This document shows, in pieces, positions 31,713 through 40,821 of a stretch of DNA of 64,000 nucleotides. The first letter of the stretch is position 1, and every line of letters starts with the position of its first letter. Under the pieces are notes generated by a model. The model did no database searches, was not told where the DNA came from, and worked only from the letters and a program-made list of their open reading frames with translations. Source of the DNA: Mycobacteriales bacterium. GTDB lineage: Bacteria; Actinomycetota; Actinomycetes; Mycobacteriales; Mycobacteriaceae. The position numbers and the translations under genes are program-made. The stretch is taken from assembly GCA_018376445.1 (NCBI GenBank), contig JAHABL010000002.1, positions 118,753-182,752 of the forward strand, read 5' to 3'.

Positions 31713-32840
31713 TTACAGTGTGCCAGGATTATTGGAAAATAGCCCTGGTTGATTGTCGTCTTCGGCCCTTTTACCTACCAGAGACGACGAGGGTGGGGTG
31801 AGCCCGAGGTGCTCCCATGCTTGCGGAGTGGCTACTCGCCCACGCGGAGTACGCGAGAGCATGCCAGCCCTTACGAGGAATGGCTCACAGACTTCTTCGA
31901 TAGTGTTGGGTTCTTCACCCACGGCCACCGCGATGGTGGAAAGACCAACTGGGCCGCCGTTATACATGCGGATAATCGCGTCGAGTACGGCCGTGTCCAG
32001 ACGATCTAGGCCTAACTCATCGACGTCATAAACAGCGAGCGCAGCACGTGCTACTGTACGGTCAATATGGCCTTGGGACCGGATATCGGCATAGTCTCGA
32101 ACTCGCCGTAGAAGTCGGTTGGCGATTCGTGGTGTGCCTCGTGACCGGGATGCAATCTCCCCTGCCCCACTTGGCTCAATGTCAATGTCGAGGATGTTGG
32201 CTGAGCGGTGAATAATCTCCTCTAGCTGCTCGACATCATAGAAGTCCATGTAACCGGTATAACCGAAGCGGTCTCGCAATGGACTCGTCAAGAGGCCTGC
32301 TCTGGTCGTGGCTCCTACCAGTGTAAATTGTGCCAAGCTGAGGGGAATAGAGGTGGCGCCTGGGCCTTTACCCACCATTACGTCAATACGGAAATCCTCC
32401 ATAGCTTGGTAGAGGATCTCTTCAGCAGGGCGTGATATGCGATGGATTTCATCAATAAAGAGAACATCGCCTTCCTGCAGGTTCGACAGAATTGAGGCGA
32501 GATCACCCGGCCGTTCGAGCGCAGGGCCGGAGGTACTCCGAAGGGTTGTCCCCAATTCTTGAGCAATAATCATGGCTAAGGAGGTTTTCCCAAGCCCTGG
32601 CGGACCACTAAAGAGAATGTGGTCGGGTACTACTCCCCTGTGACGAGCGCTACTGAGTATCAGCTCAAGCTGCTCGCGTACTCGTGCTTGGCCAATGAAA
32701 GTGGTGAGGTCTGCTGGACGCAGACTCAACTCTTCGTTTTCCCCCTGCAGCGATGCGCCTGACAACACTCCCTTTGCTGGACGAGTGTCACCCGCGGAGG
32801 AACGGGAAGGGACGAAATCGTCCTCTGTGAATTCGATCAT
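31713..32840 (-). CDS. ruvB: Holliday junction branch migration helicase RuvB
   Basis: Hexameric AAA+ motor that drives branch migration with RuvA. Walker A in [14 protein letters not shown] and Walker B in FIDEIHR are visible, with the C-terminal winged-helix domain ([31 protein letters not shown]). The protein has a ~40-residue N-terminal extension and a short divergent C-terminal tail, giving 375 residues. The start overlaps the ruvA stop by 4 bases. Confidence 0.96.
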   Translation of the reverse strand: MIEFTEDDFVPSRSSAGDTRPAKGVLSGASLQGENEELSLRPADLTTFIGQARVREQLELILSSARHRGVVPDHILFSGPPGLGKTSLAMIIAQELGTTLRSTSGPALERPGDLASILSNLQEGDVLFIDEIHRISRPAEEILYQAMEDFRIDVMVGKGPGATSIPLSLAQFTLVGATTRAGLLTSPLRDRFGYTGYMDFYDVEQLEEIIHRSANILDIDIEPSGAGEIASRSRGTPRIANRLLRRVRDYADIRSQGHIDRTVARAALAVYDVDELGLDRLDTAVLDAIIRMYNGGPVGLSTIAVAVGEEPNTIEEVCEPFLVRAGMLSRTPRGRVATPQAWEHLGLTPPSSSLVGKRAEDDNQPGLFSNNPGTL

Positions 32841-33436
32841 GCTCGCCCTCCCAAGTGCGAGAGTGCCTGCCGGAGTACGGCGGCAGCCTCCGCATCAGGA
32901 GCTTCCCGAAGCACTGCTCCAATGGCTTTTTCAGTTTCTCGTTGCGAGAAGCCTAGCCCGGCGAGAGCTTCGCTCACTTCTTCAGCAACGCTGGAGTGGG
33001 TCGTCGCCACTAGCGTTGTGTCTTCGTCCCTACTTATTGACTCGACCTTATCTTTTAATTCGACGACCAGACGTTCGGCAACTCGTTTCCCCACCCCTGG
33101 CACTTTCTGCAGTGCCGCAGTATCGCTGTGGGACAGTGCTGCGCACAGCTCTCGCGGGTGCAGCACCGAGAGAATAGACAGCGCCATTCGTGGACCAATG
33201 CCAGAAACCTTCTGTAGCAGCAAAAAGAGTTCCTGCTGATCGGGCTGAGCAAATCCGTAAAGAGTCAGGGAATCTTCCCGCACGACCAATTCTGTCAGCA
33301 CAGTAGCGGTGCTGCCGCGGCTGAAGGTTGCCAACGTATCTGGTGTCGCGAATACACGGTATCCCACCCCCCCTACCGTGATGATCACACTATCAAGCGA
33401 AATTCGGTCGATAGTACCAGTCAGAGAGGCGATCAT
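32837..33436 (-). CDS. ruvA: Holliday junction-binding protein RuvA
   Basis: Tetrameric protein that holds the four-way junction and loads RuvB. OB-fold N-terminal domain ([19 protein letters not shown]), helix-hairpin-helix motifs ([15 protein letters not shown] and [19 protein letters not shown]), and the RuvB-binding C-terminal domain ([15 protein letters not shown]). The 199-residue length is normal. It begins immediately after the ruvC stop, so ruvC-ruvA-ruvB form one operon. Confidence 0.96.
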   Translation of the reverse strand: MIASLTGTIDRISLDSVIITVGGVGYRVFATPDTLATFSRGSTATVLTELVVREDSLTLYGFAQPDQQELFLLLQKVSGIGPRMALSILSVLHPRELCAALSHSDTAALQKVPGVGKRVAERLVVELKDKVESISRDEDTTLVATTHSSVAEEVSEALAGLGFSQRETEKAIGAVLREAPDAEAAAVLRQALSHLGGRA

Positions 33437-34006
33437 TTACGGCTCCTTACTAGTCGGTAGAGGATGAACTCCCACAGGATCAACAAGTGAGGAGGTGGGT
33501 TGTGTCGTTCGTAGCTTCTGTTGCAGGGGATATCGCCATAGATGGCAGATAGCAATGGCTAAAGCATCTGCAGCATCTGCGGGGCAGGGTGGTTCAACTA
33601 ACCCTAGGATACGCGTCACCATAGCAGTGACCTGCGACTTATCGGCTCTACCATTGCCGGATACAGCTGCTTTTACTTCGCTAGGAGTGTAAAAGGTGAC
33701 GGGAACATTGCGTCGGGCTGCCTCAGTTGCGGCAACCCCTGCTGCCATTGCTGTCCCCGCCGCAGTATTTCGGTTGTGTTGAGTAAAAACTCGTTCGATG
33801 GCGACTGCCTCGGGGCGGTATCTGTCGAGAATCGCAGCGACTCCTTCCGCTACAGCGAGCAGGCGCTGAGCGATATCGGTGTCAGCGGGGGTGCGAACCA
33901 CGTCAACGGCAAGGGGCTTGACCGCGGTCCCACCGGAACGCCGAACAACGCCTATACCACAACGAGTGAGGCCGGGGTCGATGCCCACAACACAGGTTTG
34001 GGTCAT
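33437..34006 (-). CDS. ruvC: Crossover junction endodeoxyribonuclease RuvC
   Basis: Resolves Holliday junctions by symmetric cleavage. The acidic residues of the RNase H-like site are in [20 protein letters not shown] and [14 protein letters not shown]. At 189 residues it is slightly longer than usual, with a short polar C-terminal tail. I saw no SOS-box-like GAAC-N4-GTTC in the 69 bases upstream. It follows yebC closely and leads ruvA and ruvB. Confidence 0.95.
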   Translation of the reverse strand: MTQTCVVGIDPGLTRCGIGVVRRSGGTAVKPLAVDVVRTPADTDIAQRLLAVAEGVAAILDRYRPEAVAIERVFTQHNRNTAAGTAMAAGVAATEAARRNVPVTFYTPSEVKAAVSGNGRADKSQVTAMVTRILGLVEPPCPADAADALAIAICHLWRYPLQQKLRTTQPTSSLVDPVGVHPLPTSKEP

Positions 34007-34075
34007 GACTTCCGTTCCTCACTCGTCAAGGAGATGGGACGAGGAGCATCTGCCCTCGACCGCGCCGGCAACGAG

Positions 34076-34840
34076 TTACTCCTCGTCGCCATAAAGTTCT
34101 GCTGCTACCTCATCAGAGATCTGCATGTTGGTGTACACGTTCTGGACGTCATCGCTATCTTCGAGTGCATCGACGAGGCGAATAATCTTCTTGGCACCCT
34201 CGAGGTCCAGTGGTACCTGCACATCAGCACGGAATTCGGCTTCAGCGGATTCGTAGTCGAGGCCAGCATCCTGCACCGCAGTGCGCACTGCAACCAAGTC
34301 GGAGGAACCACAGGTGACCTCGAAGGCTTCCCCTTGGTCCGCTACTTCTTCGGCACCGGCATCCAGTACGGCCATCAGCACGTCGTCTTCGCTGATGCCG
34401 TCTTTCTTCTCGACAACGACAACGCCAACACGATTGAAGAGGTAGCTCACGGAGCCCGGATCGGCCATATTGCCCCCATTGCGGGACATGGCGATACGTA
34501 CTTCGCCAGCAGCACGATTTCGGTTGTCGGTGAGGCATTCGATGAGGATGGCGACACCGTTGGGGCCGTAGCCCTCATACATGATGGTTTCCCAATCTGC
34601 GCCACCGGCTTCCGCACCGGATCCACGCTTCACAGCACGGTCGATGTTATCGGCGGGGACAGAGGACTTCTTAGCCTTCTGAATAGCGTCATAGAGGGTG
34701 GGGTTACCGGCAGGGTCACCGCCACCGGTGCGTGCTGCTACTTCGATATTCTTGATAAGTTTGGCGAACATCTTGCCGCGCTTGGCGTCGATGGCAGCCT
34801 TCTTGTGCTTAGTCGTCGCCCATTTGGAGTGGCCACTCAT
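34076..34840 (-). CDS. YebC/PmpR-family transcriptional or translational regulator
   Basis: TACO1/YebC-family protein; family members act as transcription regulators or as ribosome-associated factors that help translate polyproline stretches. The N-terminus [23 protein letters not shown] and the ALLHEYGPNG-equivalent [19 protein letters not shown] are diagnostic. The 254-residue length is normal, with an acidic C-terminal end. It precedes ruvC in the same orientation, a pairing common across bacteria. Confidence 0.94.
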   Translation of the reverse strand: MSGHSKWATTKHKKAAIDAKRGKMFAKLIKNIEVAARTGGGDPAGNPTLYDAIQKAKKSSVPADNIDRAVKRGSGAEAGGADWETIMYEGYGPNGVAILIECLTDNRNRAAGEVRIAMSRNGGNMADPGSVSYLFNRVGVVVVEKKDGISEDDVLMAVLDAGAEEVADQGEAFEVTCGSSDLVAVRTAVQDAGLDYESAEAEFRADVQVPLDLEGAKKIIRLVDALEDSDDVQNVYTNMQISDEVAAELYGDEE

Positions 34841-34976
34841 GGTGTCACGTCCTTTCCCTCTACGTGGTACACGTGCGCTGTTGTCAATCTTCCACAGTCA
34901 TTCACGTGTGTCCTGATATTTAAGGTATTTAGTGAGTTAATTAAAATCTACTGCCTAGCTGCCGAGCATGCGGAAT

Positions 34977-35582
34977 TTACGCGGTGCCCTGCACGATTGA
35001 CAGGAAGTACTGGTGGAAACGTCGATCCTCGACGAGTTCCGGGTGGAAGGATGTTGCAAGTGCGGAGCCTTGTCGTACTGCCACTGGATTGGTCCTTCCC
35101 TGTGTGTCAGTAACGCTGCACAAAACGTCAACACCTTCGCCTACTTCTTCGACCCAAGGCGCGCGAATGAAGACGGCACGGAACGGCTCGTCTCCCAGCG
35201 CTGCGATGGGAAGGTCGGCTTCAAACGAGTCAACCTGCCGGCCGAAGGCATTGCGCCGCACCGTCATGTTCATGGTCCCAAAACTACGTGCGTCAGCGCG
35301 CGTGTCCAGCACCTCATTGGCCAACAGAATCATACCAGCGCATGAGCCGTACACGGGAAGGCCCGCAGAAAGGAGCTCAGCCATAGGATCCCACATGTCA
35401 AAAATGGTGAGGAGCTTGCTTAGGGTTGTCGATTCCCCACCGGGGATGATGAGTCCATCGATGCCGTCGAAGTCGCGGGCAAGACGCACACGTCGTACAT
35501 CCACGCCGCACGCGTGCATTGCGTCAACATGTTCGGTGACAGCACCTTGGACATCCAAGACACCAATAAGCGGAGCAGTCAT
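34977..35582 (-). CDS. pdxT: Pyridoxal 5'-phosphate synthase glutaminase subunit
   Basis: Hydrolyses glutamine and channels ammonia to PdxS in PLP synthesis. Class I glutaminase signatures are present: PGGESTTLSKLL, the nucleophile cysteine in VYGSCAGMILLAN, and the His-Glu pair in TSFHPELVEDRRFH. At 201 residues it has normal length. It lies 148 bases downstream of pdxS on the same strand; the gap holds no ORF, only a weak long-loop inverted repeat. Confidence 0.96.
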   Translation of the reverse strand: MTAPLIGVLDVQGAVTEHVDAMHACGVDVRRVRLARDFDGIDGLIIPGGESTTLSKLLTIFDMWDPMAELLSAGLPVYGSCAGMILLANEVLDTRADARSFGTMNMTVRRNAFGRQVDSFEADLPIAALGDEPFRAVFIRAPWVEEVGEGVDVLCSVTDTQGRTNPVAVRQGSALATSFHPELVEDRRFHQYFLSIVQGTA

Positions 35583-35730
35583 TATGCTCTTTCTCGTCGG
35601 GATAGGTGGGTACAGTGAGTTCTACCCAAATAGCGGCAGGGCAGGCAACGTCATCAGCGAGCTCCTAATCACTCGTCAGACGCCACTTGCCCTGCGCCTA
35701 TGGGGCTAATGCCGGCTTGCTAGGTGATTG

Positions 35731-36624
35731 TTACCAGCCGCGATCAGCAAGGCGATGGTCGACCGGCAGGTCATCCACATTGATGCCTACCATGGCTTCC
35801 CCCAGATTGCGGGAGACATCGGCAACCACACTGGGGTCGTCATACATCTTGGTGGCCTTCACAATGGCGGCAGCACGCTTCGCAGGATCACCGGACTTGA
35901 AGATGCCAGAACCAACGAACACGCCATCTGCGCCCAACTGCATCATCATCGCAGCATCGGCGGGAGTGGCAATACCACCAGCGGTAAAGAGGACAACAGG
36001 GAGCTTGCCTTTTTCAGCCACATCCTTGACCAGCTCGTAGGGTGCCTGCAGTTCTTTAGCAGCAACGTAGAGCTCATCCGGATCCATTGCCTGCAGCTTG
36101 CGGATGCCAGCGTTGATGGAGCGAATGTGGGTGACGGCGTTAGAGACGTCACCGGTGCCGGCTTCACCCTTCGAACGAATCATGGCAGCACCTTCGGTAA
36201 TACGACGAAGGGCCTCGCCCAGGTTGGTGGCACCGCACACGAAGGGGACGGTGAAGTTCCACTTATTGATGTGGTTACTGTAGTCAGCTGGGGTGAGAAC
36301 TTCGGACTCATCGATGTAGTCGACACCGATAGCTTCCAGCACCTGGGCTTCCACGAAGTGACCAATACGAGCTTTCGCCATCACGGGGATGGTGACGGCT
36401 TCCTTAATGCCCTCGATCATGTCCGGATCGGACATACGAGCAACGCCACCTTGTGCACGAATGTCGGCAGGAACGCGCTCGAGGGCCATAACGGCAACCG
36501 CACCGGCATCTTCGGCAATACGAGCCTGCTCAGGGTTTACAACGTCCATAATGACGCCGCCCTTGACCATCTCGGCCATGCCGCTCTTGACGCGGTAGGT
36601 ACCCGTCTGATTCTCGTTGGTCAC
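35731..36624 (-). CDS. pdxS: Pyridoxal 5'-phosphate synthase lyase subunit
   Basis: Makes PLP from ribose 5-phosphate, glyceraldehyde 3-phosphate and PdxT-derived ammonia. The (beta/alpha)8 barrel shows the family stretches [44 protein letters not shown] (with the substrate-linking lysine region) and [12 protein letters not shown]. The 297-residue length is normal. The GTG start is preceded by AGGAGTCATT. Highly conserved protein; pairing with pdxT confirms the DXP-independent route. Confidence 0.97.
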   Translation of the reverse strand: MTNENQTGTYRVKSGMAEMVKGGVIMDVVNPEQARIAEDAGAVAVMALERVPADIRAQGGVARMSDPDMIEGIKEAVTIPVMAKARIGHFVEAQVLEAIGVDYIDESEVLTPADYSNHINKWNFTVPFVCGATNLGEALRRITEGAAMIRSKGEAGTGDVSNAVTHIRSINAGIRKLQAMDPDELYVAAKELQAPYELVKDVAEKGKLPVVLFTAGGIATPADAAMMMQLGADGVFVGSGIFKSGDPAKRAAAIVKATKMYDDPSVVADVSRNLGEAMVGINVDDLPVDHRLADRGW

Positions 36625-36752
36625 AATGACTCCTAGTCTCTACGCACATATCCCCCAGGCACACGTGCGAAGGGAATATGTGCAACACCATTAGAAAAGG
36701 GTGGGAATAGTAATTATCCCTAACAGCTTAAACCACGTCGGTTAAAGGAGGG

Positions 36753-37421
36753 TTAATCTTGCACAGCGTGCATCGAATTCGTCTCCATTGACAACGATGG
36801 CGCCGGTTCTGCCACGGGCCTCTCTGTGTCGTAGGAGGCGGCGTCCATCTCCAACCAGGATTCATCAATAATATTGAAGTAATACGGCTGTGAGGCATGT
36901 CCAGAGAGGCGGAAAAAACGCACCATAGGGGCTGTATGCAAGGCGAGAGCTTCGTTTACCGCATTGTTGTAGAAGCGTCGGGCCAAATTAACTCGCAACG
37001 CCGCTTCTTGAAGTCCCGCCAGATCTTCATGGTCAACTCGAGAGAAATCGGAGCGTCGCAAGACGAGTGTGAGGTCGTTCTCCACCGTTTCCCGATTACG
37101 CAGATCCACAAGTTGGGGGCAAGCAGTAGCTTCCACAATATGGGCTGTATGGCTGATGGTGTTCGCCTCACGAGTCATTTCGGCAGCTTCCGCTGTATCC
37201 ATACCAAGGTGGGTAGCAGTTCGACGCATTGCTCTGGCGACCATCCGAGCAGCAAGAGCACGGCGGTCTAGTGTTCCCTCCAGTGCGATTGCCGCTTGTT
37301 CGCAGCGCTTATGTAGACGGTGTAGCCTTTGCGCTGTCAGATAGGCCCAGGTAGCGGTGACAACAATGCTGATTGCCACGATGCTAATGAGGACGACAGC
37401 CCATATCGGTAAAGAAATCAT
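36753..37421 (-). CDS. Membrane-anchored helical protein, Rv2609c-like N-terminal half
   Basis: Starts at an ATG overlapping the pimA stop (ATGA), giving 222 residues: one membrane helix at about residues 4-26, then a helical region rich in Arg, Ala and Glu, with LARRFYNNAVNEALAL and VRFFRLSGHASQPYYFNIID. From memory this resembles the N-terminal half of mycobacterial Rv2609c, located at the same place beside pimA, which continues into a NUDIX domain. Here no NUDIX part is present and only 128 bases remain before pdxS. Function unknown. Confidence 0.7.
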   Translation of the reverse strand: MISLPIWAVVLISIVAISIVVTATWAYLTAQRLHRLHKRCEQAAIALEGTLDRRALAARMVARAMRRTATHLGMDTAEAAEMTREANTISHTAHIVEATACPQLVDLRNRETVENDLTLVLRRSDFSRVDHEDLAGLQEAALRVNLARRFYNNAVNEALALHTAPMVRFFRLSGHASQPYYFNIIDESWLEMDAASYDTERPVAEPAPSLSMETNSMHAVQD

Positions 37422-38542
37422 TTGAGGTGCACCTTTCCGGCCCCCAGCGTGACGGTATCGTAGACCGCAAGTACTTGCTGTGCCACAACCGACCAATCGT
37501 ATTGCGCGACGACACTCGTGGCTCGAACCACTTTGGCGGTCGTTTTCTCAGGCTCCTGTAGTGCAGTGAGAATTGTCTGTGCCAGGGCTGCAGCGTCTCC
37601 TACCGGGCTGAGCCAGCCTGCTTCTCCCTTATCGAGCACGGCGGCGAAAGCGGGAATATCACTGGCGACAACCGGCACTCCTGCCGACATAGCCTCAACG
37701 AGAACAATGCCAAAGCTCTCTCCGCCCGTATTGGGTGCAACGTACACACTTGCGGAACGGAGCGCCGCTGCCTTGTCGGCCTCTGACACATGCCCTAGTA
37801 GCGTCAGCGTACCGACATTCTCTACGGCTTTTCGCCGCAGCTCAGTGGCATCACCGTCGCCAACAACCATCAACTCGACATTCGGGTATGCGGCATGGAT
37901 CGTAGGTAGGGCCTCCAACAGAACATCCATTCCCTTGCGTGGCTCGTCGTAGCGGCCGAGGAAAAGTAACACGGGATGGTCTAAGCGCTCGTAACCGGGC
38001 AGAGGCTGGGCCGTTCGGAATTTCGAGACGCGCACCCCATTGGGGATGAGCACAGCATCACCTCCGATACCGTCCATTTGCCACCGTCGCGCCATATTAG
38101 ATACCGCAATTCTGCCGCTGATACCTTCCATCCGTTTCGTCAAAAAAGAACGGAAGATCCGTACGAGAAGGCTCGGTTTACCTGAGGCATGAAAGGTGCT
38201 GACAAGCGGCCCTTGGGCAAGATACGTGGCCCACATGGTTAGGCTTGGAGAGGCCGGTTCATGGAGATGAAGGACATCGAAGTCCCCATCTTCGATAAAG
38301 GTCCGCACTGCACGCCAATGGCGGGGAGTGAAGCTCAGCCGTGCTACCGAACCGTTGAAAGGAATGGGGATTGCCCGCCCCGTTAGCGTCACGTAGGCGG
38401 GAACATCATCTTTTTTCACTCCCGGACCAAGCACCTCGACATAGTGGCCAAGTGCGATCATCTCGTCCGCAATTTCCAGAATATGCGTCTGTACACCGCC
38501 CGGAACATCGAAAGAGTACGGGCAGATCATACCGATACGCAC
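37418..38542 (-). CDS. pimA: Phosphatidylinositol alpha-mannosyltransferase
   Basis: GT4 glycosyltransferase that transfers the first mannose from GDP-mannose to phosphatidylinositol on the inner leaflet, starting PIM/LM/LAM synthesis. The N-terminal Rossmann domain contains SFDVPGGVQTHILE; the C-terminal domain contains LFLGRYDEPRKGMDVLLEAL and the donor-site GESFGIVLVEAMSAGVPVV. The GTG start has GGAGG upstream. 374 residues, normal length. It follows patA by 3 bases, in the pgsA-patA-pimA operon. Confidence 0.94.
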   Translation of the reverse strand: MRIGMICPYSFDVPGGVQTHILEIADEMIALGHYVEVLGPGVKKDDVPAYVTLTGRAIPIPFNGSVARLSFTPRHWRAVRTFIEDGDFDVLHLHEPASPSLTMWATYLAQGPLVSTFHASGKPSLLVRIFRSFLTKRMEGISGRIAVSNMARRWQMDGIGGDAVLIPNGVRVSKFRTAQPLPGYERLDHPVLLFLGRYDEPRKGMDVLLEALPTIHAAYPNVELMVVGDGDATELRRKAVENVGTLTLLGHVSEADKAAALRSASVYVAPNTGGESFGIVLVEAMSAGVPVVASDIPAFAAVLDKGEAGWLSPVGDAAALAQTILTALQEPEKTTAKVVRATSVVAQYDWSVVAQQVLAVYDTVTLGAGKVHLK

Positions 38543-38545
38543 GAA

Positions 38546-39508
38546 CTAGCCCTCCTTCTCTTCAGCGAGCTTTTTCACACCTTCTTCGATATGGGCGAGA
38601 TGACCAGCCGACAGGTCTTTCAACCAAAGAGGTTGCAAAAGATGCCAATCCTCGGGATGCTGAGCAATAGCGTCCTCGAATGAAGTAGCAAGGAGCTGGG
38701 TGGTTACCGCCACTCCCCCGCTGGTGTCAATGGGATCCCCCACCTTCATTCCCCAGCCACCCGGGGTGTACCAACAGTGAACAGGGCACAGCACCGCACC
38801 CGTGTCAGTTGCAAGTTTCGCGGGGCCAGCGGGCATACGAGTTCGTTCGCCAAAGAAGGTTACTTCCACTCCACGCGCGCGCAGATCACGTTCACCAAGA
38901 AGGCAGATAACGCCATTGCGCTTGAGTGTTTCCTTAAGGTGCTGCATGGGGGGAACTGTCCCACCGGTTAATGGAATCACATCAAAACCGAGGCTTTCCC
39001 GGTAGTCAACAAAACGCTGATAGAGACTCTCTGGTTTGAGCCGCTCGGCAACCGTACTAAAGGTACCAACCGCATGGACGAGCCACACACCAGCCATATC
39101 CCAGTTTCCTGAGTGTGGTAGTGCCAGCACCACACCGTTTCCTTTGGCCAGGCCGTCGGTAATGTGGTGTTTCCCCTCAATTGAGGCATCTAACTGTGGG
39201 AAGAGAGTATCCACGTTCATGGATGGCAGTCGGAAAGCTTCCCGCCAGTACCGCGCATAGGAGCGAATTGCGGCTCGCACGAGTTCATCGGGAACGTCTG
39301 CGGGACCCGCCACCCCGATCACTCTTGCAAGATTCTTGCGGAGTTGGGTCATGGGTCGATGCTTGGCGATCACATCGGCAGCAGCATCAAATAGACGACA
39401 GGCCACAGCGTCGGGCAGAGCTTTGACGACCGCCCAGCCTAGCGCGTAGCCCTTGTCGGACAGGTTCTCCCGTAGTACTGTCATGCGGCTTGGCGGCTGT
39501 TCTGCCAT
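38546..39508 (-). CDS. patA: PIM acyltransferase (LpxL/HtrB superfamily)
   Basis: Adds a fatty acyl chain to the mannose of phosphatidylinositol mannoside at the membrane. The HX4D acyltransferase motif occurs in LALPHSGNWDMAGVWL; the downstream LPLR-like VICLLGERDLRARGVEVTFFG segment is also typical. 320 residues. GAGGAG lies before the ATG. Assignment as PatA rather than a generic lauroyltransferase rests on position between pgsA and pimA, as in mycobacteria. Confidence 0.9.
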   Translation of the reverse strand: MAEQPPSRMTVLRENLSDKGYALGWAVVKALPDAVACRLFDAAADVIAKHRPMTQLRKNLARVIGVAGPADVPDELVRAAIRSYARYWREAFRLPSMNVDTLFPQLDASIEGKHHITDGLAKGNGVVLALPHSGNWDMAGVWLVHAVGTFSTVAERLKPESLYQRFVDYRESLGFDVIPLTGGTVPPMQHLKETLKRNGVICLLGERDLRARGVEVTFFGERTRMPAGPAKLATDTGAVLCPVHCWYTPGGWGMKVGDPIDTSGGVAVTTQLLATSFEDAIAQHPEDWHLLQPLWLKDLSAGHLAHIEEGVKKLAEEKEG

Positions 39509-39564
39509 GGGGTGTATCTCCTCGTGCAGAAGTCGGTGACCAGAGCCACTGACTCTTTCAAAAG

Positions 39565-40218
39565 CTAGTGTTGAACGTCAAAATCTTCGCGTGCATGGGG
39601 AGCGTGTGACACTACGTGCAGGCGCTGTCCCACGGTGATAATGCTACCGATGGCCAGGATCCACATAGCGGCATTGATGAAGTAGGTCATCCACTGCACA
39701 TCGAAGTAGAGGCCAATACCGGTAAATCCGATGCCGACGAGTCCGATGATGAGCCGCTCGGGCCGCTCGATCAATCCGTTGTTGACCGGGATTCCGGATG
39801 CCTCCGCCCGAGCCTTGGCATACGAGATAACCTCGGAGAATACGAGAGTGACAATGGTGGTGATGAGAAGCCAGGTATCATCCGGGCGATTGTTGATTTC
39901 CCACCAGAGGATGGATCCAATGACGGCACCGTCGGCAATTCGATCGAGTGTTGCATCAAGCACTGCACCGTAGGGCGTCCCGTGCCCAATCTGACGAGCC
40001 ATAGCACCGTCGATAAGGTCGACAAACACGGTGAGTCCCAATAGGATCGCACCAATGGTGACGTGCTCGGTAATAGCAATAAGCACAATGGCGAGCGTGA
40101 CATTGAGCACCGTGCCGAAGATGGTCATCATATTCGGCGTGACCCCAATTTTGAGGAGTCCGCGGGCAATCGGGTTAATTACTTTTGTGATTCCCGGGCG
40201 CAGATACTTTCCGATCAC
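39565..40218 (-). CDS. pgsA: Phosphatidylinositol phosphate synthase (CDP-alcohol phosphotransferase)
   Basis: Joins CDP-diacylglycerol and inositol phosphate to give phosphatidylinositol phosphate, the lipid anchor for PIMs. The CDP-alcohol phosphotransferase motif is complete: DLIDGAMARQIGHG then GAVLDATLDR, giving the four spaced aspartates. Six membrane helices are expected across 217 residues. The GTG start follows AAGGAGAAGTA. It lies 10 bases from the HIT gene and leads pgsA-patA-pimA. Confidence 0.93.
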   Translation of the reverse strand: MIGKYLRPGITKVINPIARGLLKIGVTPNMMTIFGTVLNVTLAIVLIAITEHVTIGAILLGLTVFVDLIDGAMARQIGHGTPYGAVLDATLDRIADGAVIGSILWWEINNRPDDTWLLITTIVTLVFSEVISYAKARAEASGIPVNNGLIERPERLIIGLVGIGFTGIGLYFDVQWMTYFINAAMWILAIGSIITVGQRLHVVSHAPHAREDFDVQH

Positions 40219-40227
40219 TACTTCTCC

Positions 40228-40821
40228 TTATGCCGAATGATCGCTTGCGGCAACTTGACGTACCCATTCTTCTGCCAAAAGGCGGCGCGTCTGCTGCAGT
40301 GTTTGCGGAAGCACCTTGGTATCAGCGAAGAGGGTGATGAAATTAGCGTCCCCTACCCAGCGCGGAACGACATGTTGGTGGAGATGCTCTGAGACGGAAC
40401 CACCTGCACCATTACCGAGATTAAACCCGATATTAAAAGCATCGGGATGCGAGACTTCCCGAATCACCCTAATAAGACGTTGAGTCATCAGAGCTAGTTC
40501 CATGGTTTCCGCGGTGGTGAGATCCTCATAATCGGCGACCTGTCTATAGGGGATCACCATGGAATGCCCCGGGTTGTAAGGGTAGAGGTTGAGACACACG
40601 AAACAGAGTTCACCACGGGCCACGATAAGTCCCTCCTCATCACTGCATTTCGGCAAGTTGAGGAAGGGATCACGAGAGCTTGTGCAGGTGTTAGCGGAAG
40701 TCTCCGTCTCCTCCACGGGAGCAGCCTCTTCCGTGATGTAGGACATGCGGTAGGGAGCCCACAAACGTTCAAGCTTGTCAGGCACCCCTACCCCAGAATC
40801 CACATACTCAGTCTTCGGCAC
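40228..40821 (-). CDS. HIT-family nucleotide phosphorylase/hydrolase
   Basis: Histidine-triad protein, probably acting on Ap4A or a related nucleotide. The triad is [10 protein letters not shown], with [19 protein letters not shown] upstream as in Ap4A phosphorylase-type HIT proteins. I chose the GTG at 40821 (197 residues) because GAGGA precedes it by 6 bases; a TTG at 40833 is possible. It overlaps the end of thrS by 14 bases, fitting a thrS-HIT-pgsA-patA-pimA transcript. Confidence 0.9.
   Translation of the reverse strand: MPKTEYVDSGVGVPDKLERLWAPYRMSYITEEAAPVEETETSANTCTSSRDPFLNLPKCSDEEGLIVARGELCFVCLNLYPYNPGHSMVIPYRQVADYEDLTTAETMELALMTQRLIRVIREVSHPDAFNIGFNLGNGAGGSVSEHLHQHVVPRWVGDANFITLFADTKVLPQTLQQTRRLLAEEWVRQVAASDHSA

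Noticed and set aside
33776..35113. 445-codon plus-strand open frame
   Set aside because: It is antisense to ruvC, yebC and part of pdxT, all of which are clear conserved genes; its length comes from codon bias of those genes.
35635..35695. GGCAGGGCA...TTGCCCTGC inverted repeat between pdxS and pdxT
   Set aside because: Only an 8-bp stem with a loop of more than 40 bases; too weak to call a terminator or attenuator.
35728..36636. 302-codon plus-strand open frame
   Set aside because: Exact antisense shadow of pdxS, a highly conserved protein.
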